Positions 1-5,002 of a DNA stretch of 5,595 nucleotides are shown here, piece after piece; positions within the stretch are counted from its first letter, which is position 1; the number at the start of each line of letters is the position of its first letter. The notes under the pieces are model-generated. The model was not told where the DNA came from. It worked only from the letters and a program-made list of their open reading frames with translations, and did not search any database. The stretch comes from CAYMZB01 sp964394845 (GTDB taxonomy: Bacteria; Patescibacteriota; Microgenomatia; Daviesbacterales; UBA10151): positions 1 to 5,595 of the forward strand of contig CAYMZB010000008.1 in assembly GCA_964394845.1 (NCBI GenBank), given 5' to 3'. A program made the translations under genes and the position numbers.

Positions 1-804
1 GTTCAAACAGAGGGTCAAAGAAAAGTGGAGAGGGATGTTGAATTTTATAACCTTGACGCCATCATTTCTGTAGGTTACCGGGTCAATTCCAGGCGGGCGA
101 CGCATTTTCGTGTCTGGGCGACGCAGGTGCTCAAAGAGTACATCATCAAAGGCTTTGCTATGGATGATGAGCGGCTCAAAAATCCTGATAATATCTTTGG
201 CAAAGATTATTTTGAAGAGCAGCTGGCGCGCATCAGGGATATCCGTTCCAGTGAGCGCAGGTTCTACCAGAAAATTACTGATATTTACGCGCAGTGCAGC
301 GCCGACTATACTTCCGATACCGACATAACCAAGCAATTTTTTGCCACAGTTCAAAATAAACTTCATTTTGCGATCACCAGTAAAACTGTAGCAGAGATAG
401 TACACGAAAGAGTAGATAGTACCAAGCCGTATATGGGGCTCACTGTTTGGAAAAACTCCCCAAAGGGTAAAATTAGAGAATCTGATGTCGTAATCGCTAA
501 AAACTATTTAAACGAAAAAGAGCTTGATCACTTAAACAGGATCGTCACCATGTATCTTGATTATGCAGAAATGCAGGCTCAGCGCAGGATTATCTTGTAT
601 ATGAAGGACTGGGTAGCAAAGTTAGATGCATTTTTGAAGTTCAACGAGCGACAAATACTAGGCGATGCTGGACTGATCAGCCACGAGGTAGCAGAAACAC
701 TTGCCCTTGGCGAGTACGAAAAATATAAAAAAGTGCAGGACAAAAACTACATCTCCGACTTTGACCTTGAGATTAAAAAACTTTTGGAGAAAGCTAAGAA
801 ATAG
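1..804 (+). CDS. RhuM-family (virulence RhuM-like) protein, 5' end cut off by the window
   Basis: The frame is open from base 1 to the TAG at 802-804, giving 267 visible residues. A GTG at 25 lies inside the conserved block and is not a credible start, so the gene begins left of the window; family members I recall are about 330-345 residues. The near-N-terminal block (VQTEG, then YNLDAIISVGYRVNSRRAT, FRVWATQVLKEYIIKGF, DDERLK) is the hallmark of the RhuM family, named for a Salmonella pathogenicity-island gene. The C-terminal half (TVAEIVHERVD, GLTVW, LNEKELDHLNRIV, YLDYAEMQAQRR, then a Lys-rich helix) also fits. The biochemical role is unknown. The GYRVNS/FRxWA segment resembles modules of phage-type DNA-binding proteins (inference). 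RhuM genes commonly sit in genomic islands among restriction or toxin genes, which suits this window. There is no obvious terminator after it; the next gene follows in the same direction. Confidence 0.9.
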   Translation, partial: VQTEGQRKVERDVEFYNLDAIISVGYRVNSRRATHFRVWATQVLKEYIIKGFAMDDERLKNPDNIFGKDYFEEQLARIRDIRSSERRFYQKITDIYAQCSADYTSDTDITKQFFATVQNKLHFAITSKTVAEIVHERVDSTKPYMGLTVWKNSPKGKIRESDVVIAKNYLNEKELDHLNRIVTMYLDYAEMQAQRRIILYMKDWVAKLDAFLKFNERQILGDAGLISHEVAETLALGEYEKYKKVQDKNYISDFDLEIKKLLEKAKK

Positions 805-812
805 TGTCTAAA

Positions 813-840
813 TATTACAATCCAAACATGTAATTATACT
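813..840 (+). promoter_or_regulatory. Weak candidate promoter for the ABC exporter
   Basis: TATACT at 835-840 matches the -10 consensus at five of six positions. A poor -35-like TATTAC lies at 813-818, 16 bases upstream. Transcription would begin near 847, giving a leader of about 20 bases that still contains the GAGG ribosome-binding site. The -35 match is weak and AT-rich DNA produces such patterns by chance. Read-through from the RhuM gene, 62 bases upstream of the start codon, is the alternative. Confidence 0.25.
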
Positions 841-866
841 CTTCCAGATTGAGGTACAATGAACTA

Positions 867-2672
867 ATGAAGTTAAAGAATCTAATTGAAATTACTGGTA
901 ATATCCTGACAAACCTTAAAAGAATGCTTAATCTGGCCTGGAAGATGGATAAAAAAGTTACAGCCGGATATTATATGACAGCCTTGCTAAGCGCCCTCGC
1001 TCCTTTGGCAGCAAGCATAACCCTTGCATTCTTAATTGATTCCCTTATTAAACCCAACACAACTATGACTATTCCTCTTATTGTGATAATTATTCTTGCA
1101 ACCCGTTATTTATTAATGCTTGCAGAAAATATTATTCTTTGGGGATATAGAACATATTTTGACTATTTATTTAGGTACAAGCTTCAAAATGAAATAAATA
1201 GCCGCTTCTATGATAAACTCGCGAATTTAGATATAGCCCATCTGGAGGATCCAAAAACCCAAAATCTGATCTCTAAGGTGCGGGATACTATGACATGGCG
1301 CCCGCCGGATTTCTTAAGGCAGTTTTCCTATTTTTTTGGAAGCATTACAGGATATTTAGCAGTTTTTTTTGTTCTTATACCCTTTGGCTTTTGGATTCCC
1401 CTTGTTATTACAATTATAACTCTGCCCAGGCTCTATTTAAGGGCAAAATACGGGACAATTCAATGGTCTATTTATGGTTCCGGAGCGCCGCAAGTTAAAA
1501 AGCTGTGGTATTTAACATGGCTTCTCTCAACATCTGAAGCAATACGGGAGATGAGAATTTTTCAATCCCACAACGCTCTTCTTACTAAACTAAAGGAAAT
1601 TCAGGAATATCTCTTTAATTTAAATAAGAAACCTCTTGATAACTATTTACGGCAACTGACTTTTCCGCCTATTCTGGAAATTATTGTCCTTTTTATTATT
1701 GCATATCTACAATTACCCAATGTTTTGTCTGCTGCTATGACAATTGGCAGTTTTACATTGCTTATTAATATGATTGACCAATTAAGCGGTAATGCTGCAA
1801 ATGCAGTTTTAAACTTTGGTGAAATGTATGAACACAATTTATATGTTGATGATTACTTTAAAATATTAGCTCTACAAAAAATTATCACAGAAATTGAAAA
1901 CCCTATTATTATTAAAAGTGACGCGCCTCCAAAGATTGAATTTAAGAATGTATCTTTTAAATACCCAAATGGGCCTTTAGTACTCAAAGATATCTCATTT
2001 GTGATAGCTTCCGGAGAAAGCGTTGCTTTGGTGGGCGCAAACGGAGCCGGAAAATCAACTATCATAAAGCTAATTTGCCGTTTTTATGATGTGACAGGCG
2101 GGGAAATTCTAATTAACGATGTCAACATCAAAAATATTCAGCTTGCCAGTTGGTATAAATGTATGGGAACACTCTTTCAAGACTTTGTTCATTATTACCT
2201 CACTGTAAAGGATAATATTCTGCTTGGTGACCCGAATAAGTTTGACGAGAAGTTAATGAAAGAAGCTGCCCGAAAATCAGGGGCCTTAGAGTTTATTGAA
2301 AAACTGCCTAAGGGTTTTGACCAGGCATTGGGTAAAGAGTATGAAGAAGGTGAAGAACTATCAATTGGAGAGTGGCAAAAACTGGCAATTGCCAGGGCAT
2401 TTTATCAATCACCACCGCTGTTAATTTTAGATGAACCAACCAGCGCCATTGATGCTGAATCTGAATATGAGATATTCAACAACCTGGAAAAAGCCTACAA
2501 ACACAAGACCTTAATACTTGTCTCTCACCGTTTCTCCACAGTCAGAAATGCCAGTGAGATTTTGGTCATAGAAGACGGAGAAATCACAGAAAGAGGAACA
2601 CACAAGGACTTGCTTAAACTACATGGAAAATATGCCAAAATGTTTAATGTCCAGGCTGAAGGATATAAATAA
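867..2672 (+). CDS. ABC transporter half-molecule: membrane domain fused to ATP-binding domain (exporter type)
   Basis: This 601-residue protein fuses a membrane domain to a nucleotide-binding domain, the usual length of a type IV exporter half-transporter that works as a dimer in the cytoplasmic membrane. Hydrophobic segments lie near residues 35-57, 68-91, 163-187 (probably two helices) and 267-303 (probably two). ATPase motifs are all intact: Walker A GANGAGKST at 390-398 (Lys396), Q-loop Gln438, signature LSIGEWQ at 498-504, Walker B LILDEP with catalytic Glu523, D-loop SAID, and H-loop His554. It should therefore be an active ATPase. The LSxGEWQ signature is common in MdlB-like and peptide/lantibiotic-type exporters; the substrate cannot be read from sequence. 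I chose ATG 867 because GAGG at 851-854 precedes it by 12 bases. An in-frame TTG at 849 would add six residues but overlaps that ribosome-binding site. No partner gene or precursor peptide is adjacent. Confidence 0.95.
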   Translation: MKLKNLIEITGNILTNLKRMLNLAWKMDKKVTAGYYMTALLSALAPLAASITLAFLIDSLIKPNTTMTIPLIVIIILATRYLLMLAENIILWGYRTYFDYLFRYKLQNEINSRFYDKLANLDIAHLEDPKTQNLISKVRDTMTWRPPDFLRQFSYFFGSITGYLAVFFVLIPFGFWIPLVITIITLPRLYLRAKYGTIQWSIYGSGAPQVKKLWYLTWLLSTSEAIREMRIFQSHNALLTKLKEIQEYLFNLNKKPLDNYLRQLTFPPILEIIVLFIIAYLQLPNVLSAAMTIGSFTLLINMIDQLSGNAANAVLNFGEMYEHNLYVDDYFKILALQKIITEIENPIIIKSDAPPKIEFKNVSFKYPNGPLVLKDISFVIASGESVALVGANGAGKSTIIKLICRFYDVTGGEILINDVNIKNIQLASWYKCMGTLFQDFVHYYLTVKDNILLGDPNKFDEKLMKEAARKSGALEFIEKLPKGFDQALGKEYEEGEELSIGEWQKLAIARAFYQSPPLLILDEPTSAIDAESEYEIFNNLEKAYKHKTLILVSHRFSTVRNASEILVIEDGEITERGTHKDLLKLHGKYAKMFNVQAEGYK

Positions 2673-2679
2673 AGTACCA

Positions 2680-2868
2680 TTATGGTTTCCCAGGAGGTAA
2701 TTGATTTCTTCCTGCTCTCGGATCATAAATATTTATAAAATTCATAACAGCAATAAAAGCCTGAGGATTAGGATTCCGGCTGTCTGCTCCAACAAATGCT
2801 TTAACTGCTATTTTTCTTAGAAAACTTACAGTTTCCGAAAAACTTATTAAGAGATACTCTGCCTCATG
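2680..2868 (-). pseudogene. Decayed minus-strand coding remnant, family not recognised
   Basis: On the minus strand the frame is open from 2868 to a TAA at 2682-2680 (62 residues). It reads like real protein in its second half: KIAVKAFVGADSRNPNPQAF, then IAVMNFINIYDPRAGRNQ, ending LPPGKP. There is no ATG, GTG or TTG until a Met about 20 residues from the end, so it cannot be expressed as it stands. An ATG at 2867-2865 opens another frame (MRQSIS, then stop). Adding one base in the TCTCTTAATAAG stretch would join that ATG to the open frame. I read it as a small gene broken by a frameshift, or the tail of a larger deleted gene. I do not recognise the family. It fills most of the gap between the ABC exporter and the coiled-coil gene, where I see no terminator. 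Confidence 0.4.
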
Positions 2869-2948
2869 TTAAAAATACAGGAAATACCAATTTGATATAT
2901 AAAATCTATCTTGCTTTTTAAAACTTAGGTGAGCTATTATCATAAAGT

Positions 2949-3248
2949 ATGACTAATGATGATTTTAAAAAACTTCTGGATGAAGTTGCAAAACCGCTTC
3001 AGCAAAGTATAGATGAACTCAAAAAGGGACAAGAGGAAATCAGAAAAGACTTACAGGAAGTAAAAGACACTCAGGAAACACGTGTCCTACCTCCTTTAGT
3101 TTATGTTGAAACCACAGTCAAAAGTTATGCTGATAGATATGTCACTAACGAGGATCATATTGGCAGACTTCAAAAAAGAGTGAGTACTGTAGAAGATAAA
3201 CTAGGAATCCAACCTCCACAAGAACTAACTATACCTCCAATTACGTAA
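2949..3248 (+). CDS. Small coiled-coil protein of unknown function
   Basis: A soluble 99-residue protein. Residues about 14-45 (QQSIDELKKGQEEIRKDLQE and following) show a charged heptad pattern expected of a coiled coil. A second short helix (about 66-85, EDHIGRLQKRVSTVEDKLGI) has the same character, and the tail is Pro-rich (PPQELTIPPIT). No signal peptide, membrane segment or catalytic motif is visible. Short proteins that open MTxDDFKKLLDE and continue as coiled coils are frequent in Patescibacteria genomes (recollection) and usually annotated hypothetical; they may be structural or oligomerising adaptors. AGGTGAG at 2927-2933 is a strong ribosome-binding match but 15 bases from the ATG, which is long. 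The stop codon lies within TACGTAA, the first block of the repeat at 3241-3290. The gene is flanked by non-coding DNA on both sides and appears monocistronic. Confidence 0.7.
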   Translation: MTNDDFKKLLDEVAKPLQQSIDELKKGQEEIRKDLQEVKDTQETRVLPPLVYVETTVKSYADRYVTNEDHIGRLQKRVSTVEDKLGIQPPQELTIPPIT

Positions 3249-3290
3249 TCCCAAATAACACCTTCCGTGTATGCTAGGTTCACATCTAAA
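3241..3290 (+). repeat. Diverged 50-base intergenic repeat, copy 1
   Basis: This stretch aligns without gaps to 4145-4194 (offset 904) with 35 of 50 identical bases by hand count. Conserved blocks are TACGTAA-CCCAAA at the left and TAG-TT-ACATCTAA at the right, with a poorly conserved centre. The copy begins inside the stop codon region of the coiled-coil gene. Similarity ends near 3291, a few bases before the palindromic element at 3297, which may have inserted into it. Confidence 0.45.
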
Positions 3291-3296
3291 CAAGTC

Positions 3297-3378
3297 TTAC
3301 GCATTCTTTGTCATTCCGTGCTTGACACGGAATCTATATAATATGGATTCCCGCTTCCGCGGGAATGACATTGCGTAA
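3297..3378. repeat. MITE/REP-like palindromic element with inverted ends
   Basis: An 82-base element made of nested inverted repeats. The outer arms share TTACGCA (3297-3303 and the complement of 3372-3378) and TGTCATTCC against GGAATGACA. Inside are two hairpins: ATTCCGTG/CACGGAAT (3313-3320 with 3326-3333, 5-base loop) and ATTCCCGC/GCGGGAAT (3347-3354 with 3359-3366, loop TTCC). The motif TCATTCCCGC...GCGGGAATGAC is a widespread type of bacterial intergenic palindrome. It carries no gene, so if mobile it would need a transposase supplied elsewhere. It might also act as a transcript-end hairpin for the gene upstream, although no T-run follows. Confidence 0.75.
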
Positions 3379-3536
3379 AGTACTGCTAAATTAACTTCCA
3401 TTCTCCAATAACTTGAAGATTCTTAAAGACTGCGTTACAGGTCACTAAACTCACATAATCAACTATATATGGCTCAGGTTTAATTTATTTGATAATTTTT
3501 TAACTTATATGTACTCTGTTTTGAATTCAAACATTT
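3379..3536. other. Non-coding stretch upstream of the FMN reductase, with one doubtful minus-strand remnant
   Basis: No gene with a start codon is visible on either strand. The only protein-like signal is a 32-residue minus-strand open frame (3484 to the TAG at 3388-3386) containing VDYVSLVTCNAVFKNLQVIG. It has no start codon. The LVT-N--F core faintly recalls the C-terminal strand of PIN-domain toxins, and LVTC recalls a sortase active site. It is too short to decide and may be chance. Confidence 0.25.
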
Positions 3537-3545
3537 TGCTATACT
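3537..3545 (+). promoter_or_regulatory. Extended -10 promoter for the FMN reductase gene, probably leaderless
   Basis: TGC-TATACT is a TGn extended -10 element with one mismatch in the hexamer. It ends six bases before the ATG at 3552, so transcription starting 6-7 bases downstream would begin at or next to the start codon. That would give a leaderless mRNA, consistent with the absence of any ribosome-binding sequence here. No convincing -35 hexamer sits at the right distance, which extended -10 promoters do not require. Confidence 0.4.
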
Positions 3546-3551
3546 ACTAAT

Positions 3552-4125
3552 ATGAAAGTCGCAGTAATATTAGGCAGCATAAGAAAAGTAAGACGAGGAG
3601 AAAGAGTGGCAAAATGGTTGATGCCCCAAGTTATCCAAAATAAAAGGAGCTGAATTTGAATTGCTGGATCTCCGTGACTATCCATTACCTTTTTACTGCG
3701 AAGATAATTCTCCTGATAGTTTAGAGAATGGATATACTAATAATGTTGCTAAAAAATGGGCTGCTAAGATTGGTGAGTCAGATGGCTTTATACTTATACA
3801 TTCTGAATATAACCATGGTCCTGCAGCAGTACTTAAGAACGCACTTGACTGGGTATACAATGAATGGGTTAAAAAACCTGTGACATTTGTCAGTTATGCC
3901 CCAGGTGCTGGAGCAGGAATTAGAGCAGTAGAACAACTCCGAGCGAATGTCATAGAGTTACAAATGGCTCCTATGAGAGAAGCCATACATATTAGTCATG
4001 TCCTGGATACAATAGATGAGAAGGGAAACTTGCTCAAGGGACATTATAATGAACGAGTTGTTGAAGTAGTTGAGCAACTATTATGGTGGGCAAAAGCACT
4101 TAAAACTGCCAGAGAAAAACATTAG
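3552..4125 (+). pseudogene. NAD(P)H-dependent FMN reductase, interrupted by a one-base frameshift
   Basis: Flavodoxin-like reductases of this family use NAD(P)H and bound FMN to reduce flavins, quinones or azo compounds in the cytoplasm. The first frame (ATG 3552) gives MKVAVILGSIRKVRRGERVA and ends at a TGA at 3651-3653. The next frame continues the same protein: KGAEFELLDLRDYPLPFY, then SEYNHGPAAVLKNALDWV, GAGAGIRAVEQLR and LLWWAKALKTAREK, stopping with TAG at 4123-4125. The total is 574 bases, exactly one more than 191 codons. Dropping one A from the run at 3642-3645 restores a 190-residue protein of normal family length. The GSIR phosphate-binding loop is in the first frame and the active-site EYN-GP segment in the second, so neither piece alone should bind FMN properly. 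A TTG at 3661, 11 bases after AGGAG, could restart translation. Sequencing error, true mutation and recoding all remain possible; the protein sequence otherwise looks undecayed. Confidence 0.88.
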
Positions 4126-4130
4126 CTCAA

Positions 4131-4184
4131 AAGCTATGCCCAAACTACGTAACCCCAAAACCCACCTGGAGGGTGGATTAGCTT
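4131..4184 (+). other. Nested inverted repeat between FMN reductase and DUF3800
   Basis: AAGCTA at 4131-4136 is complementary to TAGCTT at 4179-4184. Inside, CCACC (4162-4166) pairs with GGTGG (4172-4176) around a five-base loop. The hairpin could end the FMN reductase transcript, but no T-run follows on the plus strand, so it is not a canonical intrinsic terminator. It overlaps repeat copy 2. Confidence 0.35.
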
Positions 4185-4194
4185 GACATCTAAG
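4145..4194 (+). repeat. Diverged 50-base intergenic repeat, copy 2
   Basis: Gap-free partner of 3241-3290 (35 of 50 identical). The right-hand block here reads TAGCTTGACATCTAAG and contains a perfect -35 hexamer, TTGACA at 4183-4188. The other copy has TTCACA at that place. It lies 19 bases after the stop codon of the FMN reductase. Confidence 0.45.
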
Positions 4195-4223
4195 AGATTT
4201 TAATATTTTCCACTTATTATGAT
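4183..4223 (+). promoter_or_regulatory. Possible promoter region for DUF3800
   Basis: TTGACA at 4183-4188 is a perfect -35 hexamer, but the best hexamer near the right distance is only TATTTT at 4204-4209 (15-base spacer). Separately, TATGAT at 4218-4223 is a one-mismatch -10 element that would start transcription near 4230, a few bases before the small ATG frame at 4235. The two signals do not form one ideal promoter, so the exact site is uncertain. Confidence 0.25.
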
Positions 4224-4234
4224 ATGCTCAAATT

Positions 4235-4288
4235 ATGAGTAAATTAATCACAGTCTCAGAAAATCTCTTAAAAAAATATGGTAATTAA
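4235..4288 (+). CDS. 17-residue leader-like ORF overlapping the DUF3800 start
   Basis: ATG 4235 opens MSKLITVSENLLKKYGN and ends at TAA 4286-4288. The DUF3800 ATG (4278) lies inside it in another frame, an 11-base overlap typical of translational coupling. Neither start has a Shine-Dalgarno sequence. The peptide looks like the first residues of a small antitoxin or DNA-binding protein (inference only), so it may be a translated leader or the stub of a deleted upstream partner. It is short enough to be chance. Confidence 0.3.
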   Translation: MSKLITVSENLLKKYGN

Positions 4289-4853
4289 AAAGTTATATTG
4301 TTATGTTGATGAAAGTGGGCAAGATACAAAAGGTAAAATCTTTGTTGTATCAGTGGTAGTTACTGAAGAAAATCGTGATGAATTCCTTAGTCTGTGTGAG
4401 AAGTTAGAAGAAGTAAGTGGTAAGAAAAAAGATAAATGGGGAGGAGCTAAACATGACAAAAGGATACGTTATATCAGCCATATATTTGCAGATGACAGAT
4501 TTAAAGGTCTCCTAAGATATGAAGTTTTTAACAATACAAAGGATTATGACACTTCAATCATTACAGCTATAGTTTCTTCGGTAAAGTGGGATAAACCAAC
4601 TGGTAAATATACCACCATGGTTTATGTTGATGGATTATCTAAACTCAAAAGAAAAGAATATGGGGCAAGACTTAGGCATATGGGTTTACCAGTAAGAAGA
4701 ATAAAAAGTATTGCCAGGGATGAGACAAATGCTTTAACTAGGCTTGCTGATTCAGTGGTTGGATTTGTCAGAGACGCCATAGATGGTAAATCAGAAGAAA
4801 TAAAAGAGCTTTTTACTAGAGCTAAGCAAAACGGTGTACTTGTAGAAGTTTAG
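4278..4853 (+). CDS. DUF3800 domain protein
   Basis: A 191-residue soluble protein with the marks of the DUF3800 family: N-terminal YCYVDESGQ (Asp11, Glu12), a central strand MVYVDGLS (Asp118), then IARDETNALTRLADSVVGFV (Asp148, Asp158). The family's function is unknown. The spaced acidic residues on predicted strands suggest a metal-dependent, RNase H-like nuclease (inference). The C-terminus ends FTRAKQNGVLVEV and looks complete. An in-frame TAA at 4269-4271 rules out a longer start, and no Shine-Dalgarno precedes ATG 4278, so translation is either leaderless-like or coupled to the 17-residue frame. The downstream neighbour is a convergent small RNA whose terminator tract begins two bases past the stop codon. 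To my recollection, structured RNA motifs named after DUF3800 have been reported beside such genes, which makes this pairing likely to be functional. Confidence 0.88.
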   Translation: MVIKKLYCYVDESGQDTKGKIFVVSVVVTEENRDEFLSLCEKLEEVSGKKKDKWGGAKHDKRIRYISHIFADDRFKGLLRYEVFNNTKDYDTSIITAIVSSVKWDKPTGKYTTMVYVDGLSKLKRKEYGARLRHMGLPVRRIKSIARDETNALTRLADSVVGFVRDAIDGKSEEIKELFTRAKQNGVLVEV

Positions 4854-4855
4854 TT

Positions 4856-4880
4856 AAAAAAACCACCCCTTGCGGGGTGG
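4856..4880 (-). terminator. Intrinsic terminator of the small RNA
   Basis: On the minus strand CCACCCC (4880-4874) pairs perfectly with GGGGTGG (4869-4863) around a GCAA loop, followed at once by seven Ts (4862-4856). Read on the plus strand, the hairpin is preceded by seven As and followed by AAGAGTC, with no T-run. It therefore points to a minus-strand transcript and not to the DUF3800 mRNA. Confidence 0.9.
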
Positions 4881-4932
4881 AAGAGTCTAGTCTTGCGACG
4901 CATGCCGTAACGGACAGTTTTCGACTCGATTT
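4856..4932 (-). ncRNA. Small structured RNA convergent with DUF3800
   Basis: Predicted transcript of about 77 nt on the minus strand, from A at about 4932 to the T-run at 4862-4856. Start and end are set by the promoter at 4966-4939 and the terminator. Folding by eye: GAGUC (4927-4923) pairs with GACUC (4887-4883), enclosing two small hairpins, CCG-UUA-CGG (4913-4905) and GUC-GCAA-GAC (4899-4890) with a GNRA loop. The terminator hairpin follows. G+C is 39 of 77, well above the AT-rich surroundings, as is usual for structured RNA in AT-rich genomes. There is no reading frame of note and no tandem repeat of the kind seen in type III antitoxin RNAs. It does not match tmRNA, SRP, 6S or RNase P RNA as far as I can see. 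It may be a member of the DUF3800-associated RNA motifs, acting with or on the neighbouring protein; the class assignment is inference. Confidence 0.75.
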
Positions 4933-4938
4933 GTAATT

Positions 4939-4966
4939 ATTATACCATAAATTTACCAGTAGTCAA
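4939..4966 (-). promoter_or_regulatory. Strong sigma-70-type promoter of the small RNA
   Basis: On the minus strand TTGACT (4966-4961; consensus TTGACA with one mismatch), a 16-base spacer, then a perfect TATAAT (4944-4939) preceded by TGG, giving an extended -10 as well. It is by far the best promoter in the window. It has no minus-strand gene to serve other than the RNA ending at 4856. Confidence 0.88.
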
Positions 4967-4968
4967 AA

Positions 4969-4994
4969 TTTCGGTCTTGAGCTCAGGGTCGAAA
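4969..4994. promoter_or_regulatory. 26-base dyad just upstream of the small-RNA promoter
   Basis: The sequence is symmetrical about 4981.5: TTTCG (4969-4973) against CGAAA (4990-4994), with a perfect TGAGCTCA palindrome at 4978-4985. In plus-strand RNA the remaining positions are C-G or G-U pairs, giving a continuous hairpin. It ends two bases from the -35 hexamer, where a regulator's operator would be expected. Its role is inference. Confidence 0.4.
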
Positions 4995-5002
4995 GACTTG
5001 GG

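Noticed and set aside
110..328. 72-codon plus-strand frame within the RhuM gene
   Set aside because: Out-of-frame shadow of a well-conserved coding region.
849..866. TTG at 849 as start of the ABC exporter
   Set aside because: It overlaps the GAGG that serves ATG 867 and has no ribosome-binding site of its own; family membranes domains do not need the extra six residues.
1643..2065. Two minus-strand open frames of 64 and 70 codons
   Set aside because: They lie wholly inside the ABC exporter gene opposite its intact, motif-rich frame and have no recognisable product.
3651..3660. UGA read as glycine (alternative code of some Patescibacteria)
   Set aside because: Long genes here contain no in-frame TGA, and reading through the FMN reductase TGA stays in the wrong frame and gives no family sequence.
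4245..4260. Antisense pairing of the small RNA with the DUF3800 leader
   Set aside because: Only about five contiguous bases (AGUCU) could pair, which is no more than chance.
4856..4880. Hairpin after DUF3800 as the terminator of DUF3800 itself
   Set aside because: On the plus strand no T-run follows the stem; the T-run exists only on the minus strand.
4881..4932. Hammerhead ribozyme or type III antitoxin RNA
   Set aside because: GAAA and GUC strings occur, but the CUGAUGA core of a hammerhead is missing, and there are no tandem repeats as in type III antitoxin RNAs.
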